The notes under the pieces are model-generated. The model was not told the origin of the DNA. It did no database searches and saw only the letters and a program-made list of their open reading frames with translations. A DNA stretch of 64,000 nt. Source: Mesorhizobium sp. M1B.F.Ca.ET.045.04.1.1 (GTDB taxonomy: Bacteria > Pseudomonadota > Alphaproteobacteria > Rhizobiales > Rhizobiaceae). The translations under genes were made by a program, and so were the position numbers. The DNA lies in NCBI RefSeq assembly GCF_003952465.1, contig NZ_CP034448.1:1116001-1180000 (forward strand). Reading direction: 5' to 3'. Below are positions 48,736 to 57,269 of the stretch, piece by piece (within the stretch, counting starts at the first letter, position 1; each line of letters opens with the position of its first letter).

Positions 48736-49761
48736 ATGAAAAAAGATCATAGCAAAACGCAGCGCGCCGGCCTGTCGCGCCGCAACGTGTTGGAACTCGG
48801 CGCGCTGGGCCTCGCGGCGGTGGCGCTGCCGGGCGTGGCCTTCGCCAAGGACAAGAAGCTGAAGGTGGCGGCGATCTTCGCTACGCCGATCGAGGAGCCG
48901 TGGGACAACCAGATCCATGTCGCCCTGCAGAAGGCCGAGAAAGAGCTCGGCATCGAATACAAATGGTCGGAAAAGGTGCAGACCGCCGATTTCAGCCGCG
49001 TGATGCGCGAATATGCGCAGGGCGGCTACCAGCTGGTGCTGGGCGACGCTTTCGCCGCCGAGCGCGAGTCGCGTCGCACGGCAAAACAGTTCCCGAAGAC
49101 CGCCTGGCTGTTCGGCTCCGGCGCCGGTCCTGCCGAACCCAATTTCGGCGTCTTCGACAACTGGATCCACGAGCCCGCCTATCTCTCCGGCATGATCGCC
49201 GGCAAGATCTCGAAGTCGGGCACGGTCGGCGCGGTCGCGGCGATGGGCATTCCGGAAGTGAACCGGCTGGTCAACGCCTTCTTTGCCGGCGCCAAGGAGG
49301 TCAACCCGAACGTCAAGAAGAAGGTTGCCTTCATCGGCTCCTTCTTCGATCCGCCGAAAGCCAAGGAAGCGGCGGTGGCGCAGATCGATGCCGGCGTCGA
49401 CGTCATCTACGCCGAGCGCTTCGGCGTCATCGAGGCGGCGGTCGAGAAGAAGATTCTTGCCATCTCCAACATGTCCGACCAGTCGAGCCTCGGCCCCGAC
49501 ACGGTCATCACCGGCCCGGTGTGGGACATGTATCCGACGGTCGAGCAGGCGATCAAACTGGTCAAGGCCGGCGTCTTCACCGCGCAGGACTATGGCGACT
49601 TCTCGCGGATGGCCAAGGGCGGCTCGTATCTGGCGCCCTACCACAAATTCGACAAGACGCTGCCGGCGGAGGTCAAGGAGCTGGTCGAGAAGAAGAAGGC
49701 GGAGATTCTGGAAGGCAATTTCCGCGTCGACGTCGACGAGAACACGCCGGTTTCGGATTAA
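48736..49761 (+). CDS. BMP-family ABC transporter substrate-binding protein
   Basis: 341 residues from ATG 48736 (GAGGGGAAC upstream). Twin-arginine-like signal (LSRRNVLELGALGLAAVALP) then the basic-membrane-protein (PnrA-like) fold: VAAIFATPIEEPWDNQIHVAL, QGGYQLVLGDAF, PAYLSGMIAGKISKSGTVG, DVIYAERFGVIEAA. BMP proteins bind nucleosides or purines in well-studied cases. First gene of an operon with ATPase and two permeases; family D repeat interrupts the gap to the ATPase. Confidence 0.93.
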   Translation: MKKDHSKTQRAGLSRRNVLELGALGLAAVALPGVAFAKDKKLKVAAIFATPIEEPWDNQIHVALQKAEKELGIEYKWSEKVQTADFSRVMREYAQGGYQLVLGDAFAAERESRRTAKQFPKTAWLFGSGAGPAEPNFGVFDNWIHEPAYLSGMIAGKISKSGTVGAVAAMGIPEVNRLVNAFFAGAKEVNPNVKKKVAFIGSFFDPPKAKEAAVAQIDAGVDVIYAERFGVIEAAVEKKILAISNMSDQSSLGPDTVITGPVWDMYPTVEQAIKLVKAGVFTAQDYGDFSRMAKGGSYLAPYHKFDKTLPAEVKELVEKKKAEILEGNFRVDVDENTPVSD

Positions 49762-49771
49762 GCGCCGTCTA

Positions 49772-49919
49772 TCCCTCCCCCTCGAGGGGAGGGTGGCCCG
49801 CAGGGCCGGGAGGGGTCGCCCGCGACGCGCTCCATTCTTGTTCAGTCATAGGTCGAGGCGGTTGAGGCGACCCCTCCCGCCTCGCTTCGCTCGGCACCCT
49901 CCCCTCAAGGGGGAGGGGA
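49772..49919. repeat. nested palindromic intergenic repeat, family D
   Basis: Left arm TCCCTCCCCCTCGAGGGGAG (a hairpin itself) with GGGAGGGGTCGCC (49808-49820); right arm GGCGACCCCTCCC (49866-49878) and ...CTCCCCTCAAGGGGGAGGGGA. It occupies nearly all of the space between the BMP substrate-binding gene and its ATPase gene. Confidence 0.88.
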
Positions 49920-49954
49920 ACCAGGAGTTCCCCCTTGTCCGCCCCCTCATCGAA

Positions 49955-51445
49955 ATGCGCGGCATCACCAAGGCCTTCGGCGCCGTCAAGGCGAACGAGG
50001 CCGTCGATCTCAGCGTCGCGCCAGGCGAAATCCTCGGCCTGCTCGGCGAGAACGGCGCCGGCAAGACGACGCTGATGAACGTGCTGTTCGGCGCCTATGC
50101 GCCCGATGCCGGCGAAATCCTGGTCGAGGGCAGGCCGGTCGCCATCCACAACTCGGCCGACGCGCTGGCCGCCGGCATCGGCATGGTGCACCAGCATTTT
50201 CATCTCGCGCCGCGGCTGACGGTGCTGGAGAACCTTTTGATCGGCATTCCCGGCAAGGTCGGCCGCATCGACCGCGCCGGCGGGTTGGCGCGGCTGAAGG
50301 AGATCGGCCGCCAGCATGGCTTGAGCCTCGATCCGAACTTGCCGGTGTCGGCGCTGTCGGTCGGCGAGCAGCAGCGGCTGGAGATCATCAAGGCGCTGTT
50401 TCGCGGCGCGAAGCTTCTGATCCTCGACGAGCCGACGGCGGTGCTGGCGCCGAGCGAAGTGGATGGCCTCTTCGCCGCCTTGCGCTCGATGGCGGCGCAA
50501 GGGCTCGGCATCATCTTCATCTCGCACAAGCTCAACGAGGTCCGGGCGCTCACCCATCGCTGCCTGGTGCTCAGGCACGGCAAGGTCGCCGGCCGCGTCG
50601 ACCACCCGGCAAGCACCACCTCGGCCGAGATGGCGAAGCTGATGTGCGGCCACGAGATCGTGCCGCCGACAAGAAAGGCTTCGACGCCCGGCGTCGCCGT
50701 GCTGACGCTGGACGGCATTTCCACCTCCGGCCATGCCGGCACACCGCTGCTCGACGTCTCGCTTTTCGTCCGGGCGGGCGAGATCCTGGGCATCGCCGGC
50801 GTTTCCGGCAACGGCCAGCGGGCGCTGGCCGACGTCATTTCCGGCATGCTGCCGCCCAAGGCCGGCACGATGACCATAGCCGGCAAAGCGGTTGCGCAAT
50901 TCTCGCCGCGGGCGCTGCAGGCGCTTGGCCTCGGCCGCATCCCCGAGGACCGGATGACCACCGGGCTGGTCACCAACCTGCCTTTGGCCGACTCCATGGT
51001 GCTGCCGCGCATCGGCACCGAGGCCTTCAGCCGCAAGGGGCTGCTCGATCCGGCCGCGATCCGCGCCTTCGCCGAAGCCCAGATCAAGGCTTACGACATA
51101 CGCTGCCCGGGGCCGATGGTGCGTGCCGGCGCGCTGTCCGGCGGCAACCTGCAGAAGGCGCTTCTGGCGCGCGAGCTGGCTTTCGATCCAAAAGTGCTGA
51201 TCGTCTCGCAACCGACGCGCGGCCTCGACATCGGGGCCGCGCGCTTCATCCACGAAAAATTCCTCGCCATGCGTGCCAAGGGCTGCGGCATCATCGTCAT
51301 CGGCGAGGACCTCGAGGAGTTGCTGATGCTCTCCGACCGCATCGCGGTGATGTATGAGGGCCGCATCGCCGGCACGCTTTCGGGCGCGGACGCCACCGTC
51401 GCGAGGCTCGGCCTGATGATGACCGGCGCGGAGGGAAGGGCGTAA
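49955..51445 (+). CDS. BMP-type (nucleoside/simple sugar) ABC transporter ATP-binding protein
   Basis: About 496 residues with two ATPase halves: Walker A LLGENGAGKTTLMNVLFG, signature LSVGEQQRLEIIKALF, Walker B LLILDEPTAVL in the first; degenerate Walker A GVSGNGQRALADVISG and signature ALSGGNLQKALLARELAFD in the second. Start ATG 49955 gives MRGITKAFGAVKANEAVD; a ribosome site AGGAG (49923) lies 28 bases upstream, so the true start could be a few codons earlier at a non-ATG codon. Confidence 0.92.
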   Translation: MRGITKAFGAVKANEAVDLSVAPGEILGLLGENGAGKTTLMNVLFGAYAPDAGEILVEGRPVAIHNSADALAAGIGMVHQHFHLAPRLTVLENLLIGIPGKVGRIDRAGGLARLKEIGRQHGLSLDPNLPVSALSVGEQQRLEIIKALFRGAKLLILDEPTAVLAPSEVDGLFAALRSMAAQGLGIIFISHKLNEVRALTHRCLVLRHGKVAGRVDHPASTTSAEMAKLMCGHEIVPPTRKASTPGVAVLTLDGISTSGHAGTPLLDVSLFVRAGEILGIAGVSGNGQRALADVISGMLPPKAGTMTIAGKAVAQFSPRALQALGLGRIPEDRMTTGLVTNLPLADSMVLPRIGTEAFSRKGLLDPAAIRAFAEAQIKAYDIRCPGPMVRAGALSGGNLQKALLARELAFDPKVLIVSQPTRGLDIGAARFIHEKFLAMRAKGCGIIVIGEDLEELLMLSDRIAVMYEGRIAGTLSGADATVARLGLMMTGAEGRA

Positions 51446-51472
51446 ACCATGGGATTTCCCCTTTCCGACGTC

Positions 51473-51655
51473 GGTGCCGCCCCTCACCTGCCTGCCGGCA
51501 TCCTCTCCCCGTATAGGGACGGGGAGAGGGACGCTCTCATCGACGGTTTCGCCAACAGCCAGCGTTCCAAGAAAGGTCGCCGAGGTTGCGGCCAGCCCCC
51601 TTCTCCCCGTCACTATACGGGGAGAAGGTGCCGGCAGGCGGATGAGGGGCGGCGC
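51473..51655. repeat. nested palindromic intergenic repeat, family A copy 3
   Basis: Outer arms GGTGCCGCCCCTCA (51473-51486) and TGAGGGGCGGCGC (51643-51655), inner hairpins CCTCTCCCCGT/ACGGGGAGAGG and CTTCTCCCCGTCACTATACG/GGGAGAAGG as in copy 1. It sits inside the operon, between ATPase and permease genes. Confidence 0.9.
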
Positions 51656-51729
51656 GGACGCTCGCGGAAGTACTCGTCCAGCCCGCGGCGGTTGCCGGCC
51701 AGCTATCACGGCGCGGAGGGGCACGCCTG

Positions 51730-52785
51730 ATGTTTCGTCTCGAAGTCCGTACCTCGACGCCAGCCTGGTTCAATCTTGCTTTGCCGCTATTGGCCATCGC
51801 CATTGCACTGGTGCTGTGCAGCGGCCTCATCGTGGCGGCCGGCGCCGGCGTGATTGAGGCCTACGGCGTGATGCTGTCGGCCTCGCTCGGCGACAGCTAC
51901 GCCATCACCGAGACGCTGGTGCGAGCCGCGCCGATGATCTTCACCGGCCTCGCGGTGGCGATCGCCTTCCGGGCAAAATTCTGGAACATCGGCGCCGAGG
52001 GCCAGCTGCTCGCCGGCGCGGTGGCGAGCTGCTTCGTCGGCGCGATCCCGATGCCGGGCACCCTCGCCATGCTGTTGATGGCGCTTGTGGGCGCGGCTGC
52101 GGGCGCTCTCGTCGCGCTGGTGCCGGCGACGCTGCGGGTCAAATTCAAGGTCGATGACGTGGTGAGCTCGCTGCTGCTCAACTCGGTCATCTATTATGCG
52201 CTGATGGCGCTGATCGAGGGGCCGTGGAAGGACAGCTTCAGCGGCTATCCGATCTCGCCGCCGATCGAGGACTCGGCCAATTTCCCGGTCCTGCTCGAGG
52301 GCACAAGATTGCATCTCGGCGTCGTCGTGGCGCTGATCGCGGCGCCGCTCTGCTGGTTCCTGATCGCGCGCACCACGCTCGGTTTCCGGATCCGCGTCAC
52401 CGGCGAGAACCAGGAAGCCGCGCGCTATGGCGGCATCAACGTGCAGCGCGTGCTGCTTTCCACGGCACTGCTCTCCGGCGCGCTTGCCGGGCTCGCCGGC
52501 GTCGGCGAAGTCGGCGGCGTGCATTTCCAGGTGATGAGCGACATCTCGCCGGGCTATGGCTATTCCGGCATCGTCGTCGCCATGCTCGCCCGGCTCAACC
52601 CGCTCGGCGTGGTGCCGGCGGCGATCTTCCTTGCCGCCGTCATGACCGGCGCCGAGGCGATGTCGCGGGCGACGGGGGTGCCGGCCTTCCTCAGCGACGT
52701 CATCCAGGGCACGGCGCTGCTTGCCATGCTGGTGGCGCTGCTCTTCACCGCCTACCGCATCCGCCGCGTGGGGGCTTCCGCATGA
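51730..52785 (+). CDS. BMP-type ABC transporter permease, first
   Basis: A 351-residue membrane protein with about nine helices. Family loops GLAVAIAFRAKFWNIGAEGQ and SPGYGYSGIVVAMLARLNPL identify the nucleoside/simple-sugar BMP permease type. It is separated from the ATPase by a family A repeat and coupled to the next permease by an ATGA overlap. Confidence 0.93.
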   Translation: MFRLEVRTSTPAWFNLALPLLAIAIALVLCSGLIVAAGAGVIEAYGVMLSASLGDSYAITETLVRAAPMIFTGLAVAIAFRAKFWNIGAEGQLLAGAVASCFVGAIPMPGTLAMLLMALVGAAAGALVALVPATLRVKFKVDDVVSSLLLNSVIYYALMALIEGPWKDSFSGYPISPPIEDSANFPVLLEGTRLHLGVVVALIAAPLCWFLIARTTLGFRIRVTGENQEAARYGGINVQRVLLSTALLSGALAGLAGVGEVGGVHFQVMSDISPGYGYSGIVVAMLARLNPLGVVPAAIFLAAVMTGAEAMSRATGVPAFLSDVIQGTALLAMLVALLFTAYRIRRVGASA

Positions 52786-53726
52786 GCGCGGTGTTCGAGC
52801 AGATTTTCCAGGTCGGCTTCCTTGCCGCCATCATACGCATCGCCACGCCACTAGCCTTCGCGACGCTCGGCGAAATGTTCTCCGAGCGCGCCGGCGTGCT
52901 CAATCTCGGCATCGAAGGCATCATGCTGCTCTCGGCCATGGCCGGCTTCACCGCTGCCAGCTTGAGCGGCAGCCTATGGCTGGGCGTGCTGGTGGCCGTG
53001 CTTACCGGCGCGCTGATGGGTGCGCTGCATGCGCTGTTCACGGTGGCGCTGGGTCTCAGCCAGCATGTCTGCGGCATCGGCGTGACGCTGTTCTCATCCG
53101 GCCTTGCCTATTTCCTCTACCGGCTGATCTTCGGCCAGCAGTCCGTGCCGCCGAGCATCGATGGTTTCAAGCCGGTGCCGATCCCGCTGCTTTCCGACAT
53201 TCCTATCCTCGGCCCAGCGGTGTTCAACCAGTTCACGCTGGTCTATCTGGCTGTTATCGCCATCCCGCTCGCGGCCTTCGTGCTCTACCGCACCCCCTGG
53301 GGGCTTTCAGTGCGCATGGTCGGCGAGAATCCGCGCGCGGCGGATTCCGCCGGCGTCAGCGTGATCGCCACGCGCTTCCAGGCGGTGATCCTCGGCGGCG
53401 CGCTGATGGGGCTCGCCGGCGCGTTCCTCACCATGGCGCAGTTCAACGCCTTCACCTTCGGCGTGGTGTCGGGGCGCGGTTGGGTGGCGATCGCGCTGGT
53501 CGTGTTCGGCCGCTGGGATCCATGGCGCTCGGCGGGAGCTGCGTTGCTCTTTGCCTTCGTCGACGCGCTGCAACTCAGGATGCAGGCGAGCGGGCTCGGG
53601 CACATTCCTTACGAAGCCTTCCTGATGCTGCCCTTCATCTTCACCATCGTCGCCATGGCGTTCATGTCGCGCAATGCGGTGGCGCCGTCAGCGTTGCTGA
53701 AGCCGTTCCGGAGAGAGGAGCGGTAG
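52782..53726 (+). CDS. BMP-type ABC transporter permease, second
   Basis: A 314-residue partner permease: ATPLAFATLGEMFSERAGVL and NLGIEGIMLLSAMAGF are family hallmarks, with about eight helices. Last gene of the BMP operon, followed directly by a family E palindrome. Confidence 0.93.
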   Translation: MSAVFEQIFQVGFLAAIIRIATPLAFATLGEMFSERAGVLNLGIEGIMLLSAMAGFTAASLSGSLWLGVLVAVLTGALMGALHALFTVALGLSQHVCGIGVTLFSSGLAYFLYRLIFGQQSVPPSIDGFKPVPIPLLSDIPILGPAVFNQFTLVYLAVIAIPLAAFVLYRTPWGLSVRMVGENPRAADSAGVSVIATRFQAVILGGALMGLAGAFLTMAQFNAFTFGVVSGRGWVAIALVVFGRWDPWRSAGAALLFAFVDALQLRMQASGLGHIPYEAFLMLPFIFTIVAMAFMSRNAVAPSALLKPFRREER

Positions 53727-53727
53727 T

Positions 53728-53912
53728 GCCCTTTCCTCTCCCTCCGGAGGGGGAGAGGTGGCGCTGCGAAGCAGCGACGGAGTGGGGAAACCACCTTGCA
53801 ACCGTCGCCGACGGATGCGTAAAAATCTTCCTATGCCGCGCCAAGGGTCGACCCCCACTCCGTCGAGCTGCGCTCGACACTTCCCCCCGATCGACGGGGT
53901 AGAGGAAGGGCG
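53728..53912. repeat. nested palindromic intergenic repeat, family E
   Basis: Outer arms GCCCTTTCCTCT (53728-53739) and AGAGGAAGGGC (53901-53911); inner hairpins CTCTCCCTCCGGAGGGGGAGAG, GCGCTGCGAAGCAGCG, and GAGCTGCGCTC; GACGGAGTGGGGAAA faces CCCCCACTCCGTCGAG. It lies between the convergent permease and SDR genes. Confidence 0.88.
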
Positions 53913-53949
53913 CCAAGCTGTCCTTGGGCGAACCTGGACCTTGGAAGCC

Positions 53950-54717
53950 TCAGATCGCCGTAAAGGCGTTGTCGACGAAGAGATGCGCGCCGTTGACGAA
54001 GCTCGATTCGTCGCTGGCGAGGAACAGCGCCGCCTTCGCCACTTCCTCCGGCTCGCCGATGCGGCCCTGCTGCGCGGCCATGGCGGCATCCGAAACGTCG
54101 ACGCCGAGCTTGCCGAGGTCGGCGACCTCGCGCAGGCCGTGCGGCGTGCGGATGAAGCCGGGGCAGACGGCATTGCAGCGGATGTTGCGGTCGCGGAACT
54201 CCACCGCGATGGCGCGCGCGAACATATGGCAGGCGCCCTTGGTCGTGTCATAGAGCACTTCGTTCGGCGTCGCCGCCACCGCCGAGATCGACGAGGTGCA
54301 GACGATCGAGCCGCCGCCGGCGGCGATCATGCCGGGGAGCACGGCGCGCGTCATCAGGAACATCGAGCGCACGTTGACGGCGTGCAGCCAGTCCCATTCC
54401 TGCAAGGTCGTCTCCAGGAACGGTTTGATGACGATGGTGCCGGCGTGGTTGAACAGCACGGTGACCGGCCCGAATTTCTCTGCGGCCGCCTTTGCCGCCG
54501 CTTCGACCTGCGTTTCGTCCGAAACGTCGGCCACGAAATGCTCGGCGACATGGCCGCGCGCCCGGATCGCCGCTGCAGTCTTGCCGGCCGCCTCGTCGTT
54601 GCGATCGATGATCGCCACCTTGGCGCCTTCCGCGGCAAACAGCTCGGACGCCGCTCCGCCCATGCCCGTCGCACCGCCCGAAATGATGGCGACCTTGCCC
54701 GCCAGCCTTCCACCCAT
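53950..54717 (-). CDS. SDR-family NAD(P)-dependent oxidoreductase
   Basis: 255 residues from ATG 54717 (GGAGAAAAGAC upstream). Cofactor motif GGATGMGGAAS is a near-standard TGxxxGxG; AcidIDR (IIDRND) suggests NAD preference; NHAG, catalytic Ser in CTSSISAVAATPNEV and Tyr-x3-Lys in LYDTTKGA. Classical SDR; substrate unknown. Convergent with the BMP operon; no neighbour indicates a pathway. Confidence 0.92.
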   Translation of the reverse strand: MGGRLAGKVAIISGGATGMGGAASELFAAEGAKVAIIDRNDEAAGKTAAAIRARGHVAEHFVADVSDETQVEAAAKAAAEKFGPVTVLFNHAGTIVIKPFLETTLQEWDWLHAVNVRSMFLMTRAVLPGMIAAGGGSIVCTSSISAVAATPNEVLYDTTKGACHMFARAIAVEFRDRNIRCNAVCPGFIRTPHGLREVADLGKLGVDVSDAAMAAQQGRIGEPEEVAKAALFLASDESSFVNGAHLFVDNAFTAI

Positions 54718-55021
54718 GTCTTTTCTCCGTTCTGTTCTGGAGGGTCTCTTCTGCCCAGCCGGGATGCTAGACCGGCCGCCTGGGATGGCCAAGCTCTATC
54801 GGGCAAGGGCTTTTTGGCTTCAGGAGGCCGCTCCGATTGGCCGATTCCAGCTCAATCCAAGGCCAGTGCCGCACACTCTGGCGGGCGGGATCCTCCCTGA
54901 GGGAGGGTAAGAAAAACCACCAATTTCTGGAATCTGAGAATGTTGTTTCAAAAACGTCTAAAAAATAGCAATCGACAAAGTCTACTAACTTTATAGATTA
55001 ATGGCCGAGACGGAGGCCGAT
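54718..55021. other. divergent promoter region upstream of SDR and small membrane gene
   Basis: Contains a small palindrome CCTCCC-TGA-GGGAGG (54892-54906) and an AT-rich stretch (about 54915-55000) that stands out from the high-GC surroundings and probably carries the promoter of the small membrane gene. No gene seen. Confidence 0.5.
54981..54997 (+). promoter_or_regulatory. AT-rich dyad upstream of the 51-aa membrane gene
   Basis: TCTACTAACTTTATAGA, an imperfect palindrome (TCTA...TAGA ends, TAA/TTA inside) 25 bases before the small gene's ATG. Could be a repressor site overlapping the promoter. Low certainty. Confidence 0.4.
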
Positions 55022-55177
55022 ATGTCCTATATCCAGAACGCCCAGACCGCCCGCAAGGGCCAAAGGCTGACCGCCGGTGAGAGCTGGAGGCCCGCCTATG
55101 GGGGCACTTTTGCCTATCTCGTCTTCGCGCTGGCATTCGTGTTCACCGGCGCGGTGGTGCTGGGTCTCATTCCCTAA
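55022..55177 (+). CDS. 51-residue single-span membrane protein
   Basis: MSYIQNAQTARKGQRLTAGE... with a positively charged, soluble N-terminus and one membrane helix (AYLVFALAFVFTGAVVLGLI) at the very end. ATG 55022 has GGAGG five bases upstream; an in-frame ATG at 55001 (58 residues) lacks a ribosome site. No family recognised. Positive-inside and C-terminal anchoring suggest a cytoplasmic N-terminus. The stop codon TAA lies inside the first unit of a 15-bp tandem repeat. Confidence 0.72.
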   Translation: MSYIQNAQTARKGQRLTAGESWRPAYGGTFAYLVFALAFVFTGAVVLGLIP

Positions 55178-55217
55178 TCGCATGGGCCCTAATCGCATGG
55201 GCCCTAATCGCATCGGG
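55172..55217. repeat. 15-bp tandem repeat, three units
   Basis: CCCTAATCGCATGGG at 55172-55186 and 55187-55201 (identical), then CCCTAATCGCATCGGG at 55202-55217. The first unit contains the stop codon of the 51-residue protein; a change in unit number would not change the protein. Confidence 0.95.
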
Positions 55218-55350
55218 CCTGAGTCTCGGTATCTGAAAATCTGAGTTGAGTAGTCGGAGCAGATGACTGGCCGCGCGCCAGGGCGCTGTCGCGCGCCTTG
55301 TTCGCGGGTTTTCAAGAGCGGGGCAATCCAACGTGATGGAGGAGATGGCG

Positions 55351-56289
55351 ATGCCGATCGAGTTCACGCATGTTCCCGGTAAGCCTGCCAATGGCAGCTT
55401 CTTCTACGATTTTGCCGAGACCGCGACCAAGCTGTCGCTGATCGAGGATGCCGGTTTCCGCAAGCTGGTGGTCGACGATCCAGCCGGCCTGCTCACCAAT
55501 ATGGATATCGCCGACCAGACGCTCGAGCGCACGGCGTCATTGGAAGTGGTGCTGACGCACTGGGCCGGCGTGATCGAGCCGACGGTGGCGGCGCGGCAGC
55601 TGGCGGCGCTCGACCGCAGAGGCGGCGGCCGCTTGTCGCTCAGGATGCTGAGCGAGCCGCTCGAGGACAGCGATGCCGAGGTGCGGCCCGTCGGCCACGG
55701 CGTGGTGTGGCAGCGCATCGACGAATATCTGGTGCTGTTGAAGCGCCTTTGGTCCAACGACAAGCCTTTCGATCACGAAGGCGCATTTTATAGCGTCAAG
55801 GGCGGTTTCGTGCCGCGCAAGGGTCCGCATGGCGCCGATCTCACCATCCGTCTTGGCGGGCAATCCGGCACCGCGTTGAAAGTGGCTGGCCGGCACGCCG
55901 ATGTCTTCGAATTGGCCGCCGGCACGCCGGACGAAGTCGCGCAGTTGATGCAGCGCGTGCGCAGCGCCGCCGCCGAGCATGGCCGCGCCGGCAGGCTGCG
56001 CTTCGCTTTGCCCGTCCGTATTCGTCCCGAGGGCTGGTCGGGCACCTTCGACCACAAGGCGGTCGAGGTCGCGGGACCGCCGGCACGGCTTGCGCTCTCG
56101 CTGTTGCCCTACGCCGCGCTCGGCATCGAGGAATTCATGATCGGCGGCATCGACCGTCCCGGCGAGATCGCCCGGATCGGGCGCGAGACGGTCACGCTGA
56201 TCGCGAATTCGCTGGCGCGGCGCGAGGCGGACACGCCGTCGCCAGGAACGTTCGCGTCGCGCTCTTTCACCGGGGCGCACGTCCGCTGA
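55351..56289 (+). CDS. LLM-class flavin-dependent oxidoreductase
   Basis: About 312 residues from ATG 55351 (GGAGG eight bases upstream; other ATGs at 55336 and 55345 overlap that site). Luciferase-like TIM barrel: EDAGFRKLVVDDPAGLLTN, HWAGVIEPTVAARQLAALD, GRLSLRM, DEYLVLLKRLWSNDKPFDHEG and GIEEFMIGGIDR, close to alkanesulfonate monooxygenase-like proteins. Needs reduced flavin from a separate reductase that is not adjacent. Substrate unknown. Confidence 0.9.
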   Translation: MPIEFTHVPGKPANGSFFYDFAETATKLSLIEDAGFRKLVVDDPAGLLTNMDIADQTLERTASLEVVLTHWAGVIEPTVAARQLAALDRRGGGRLSLRMLSEPLEDSDAEVRPVGHGVVWQRIDEYLVLLKRLWSNDKPFDHEGAFYSVKGGFVPRKGPHGADLTIRLGGQSGTALKVAGRHADVFELAAGTPDEVAQLMQRVRSAAAEHGRAGRLRFALPVRIRPEGWSGTFDHKAVEVAGPPARLALSLLPYAALGIEEFMIGGIDRPGEIARIGRETVTLIANSLARREADTPSPGTFASRSFTGAHVR

Positions 56290-56325
56290 GACTGCGGATC
56301 GAGGCGAGACCTGCGGCCGCCGGTC

Positions 56326-57261
56326 TCATCGAGGATCGATGGCCGGCGGCGGTTGTGAGGCATAGTCGACGCCGTCCATGACATAGTCGGCGAAGAGGAA
56401 ATCGCGGATGCCGGCGATCCGGCCATTCTCCCAATCGAGGAGGATGAAGTAGCGCGGCGGCCCGTCCGGACGGTCCGGGCTGGTGACCAGGATGGCCGGC
56501 CGGCCTTCGATGGTGCCGGTCGTGAAATGCCAATGCGTCTCGTCTGCATAGCGGCCAAAATAATTGCCGACATACTCCTTGCCTTCGGCGCGAAGCCGAT
56601 TGACCAGCTCCAGCTTCACGTCGTCCGCAAGCAGGCCGCGCAAGGCATCGAAATCCCGGGCGTTGAAGGCGGCGACATAGTCGCCGAGGCGCCGCATGTC
56701 CTGCCGGTTGAGCATCGGGCGCGGCGCTGCTGCCCGAGGTGCTGCCGCCAGCTTGCGCAGGTTTTCGCGGCCCCGCTGCAGCGCGCCCTTGATCGCGGTC
56801 TCGGTGGTTTCGAGGATCTCGCCGATCTCTTCCAGGCTGTGGCCGAGAACATCCTTCAGCACGACGGTGCATCGCTGCGCCGGCGGCAGCTGCATCAGCT
56901 CGGCAAGGCTCGCCTCGGCAGCGATACGCGCATCGAAGGCCGAGTCCTCGTCTGCGATCGTATCGAGCTCGACGTCACTCTCATGCGCCTTGAAGCGGCT
57001 TCGCTTGCGCAGGAAATCAAGCGCTGAATTGTGCGCGATGCGAAACAGCCAAGGCTCGGTCTTATCGGGCATGTCGCCATTCCTGATCGCCACGAAACCT
57101 TTGGCCAGGGCTTCCTGGACGATGTCTTCGCCATCGATGACCGATCCCACCATGCGCGAGCAATAGCGGTGCAGCTTGGCCCTCAGGCCTGCGGCTTCGC
57201 GCTCGAAGGCGCGAAGCCTGGCTTCGGTCGTTGCAACGGGATGATCATGCGAACCGGTCAC
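56326..57261 (-). CDS. ECF-type sigma factor with SnoaL-like C-terminal domain
   Basis: About 311 residues from GTG 57261 (AGGAGG five bases upstream). Sigma region 2 (RYCSRMVGSVIDGEDIVQEA, WLFRIAHNSALDFLRKR) and region 4 (LPPAQRCTVVLKDVLGHSLE, TETAIKGALQRGRENLRKLA), then a SnoaL/NTF2-like domain (about 205-311). Extended ECFs of this kind (ECF41/SigJ-like) use the tail instead of a membrane anti-sigma factor to tune activity. It lies eight bases after the ABM gene, so the two are one operon. Confidence 0.9.
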   Translation of the reverse strand: MTGSHDHPVATTEARLRAFEREAAGLRAKLHRYCSRMVGSVIDGEDIVQEALAKGFVAIRNGDMPDKTEPWLFRIAHNSALDFLRKRSRFKAHESDVELDTIADEDSAFDARIAAEASLAELMQLPPAQRCTVVLKDVLGHSLEEIGEILETTETAIKGALQRGRENLRKLAAAPRAAAPRPMLNRQDMRRLGDYVAAFNARDFDALRGLLADDVKLELVNRLRAEGKEYVGNYFGRYADETHWHFTTGTIEGRPAILVTSPDRPDGPPRYFILLDWENGRIAGIRDFLFADYVMDGVDYASQPPPAIDPR

Positions 57262-57269
57262 GCGGCCTC

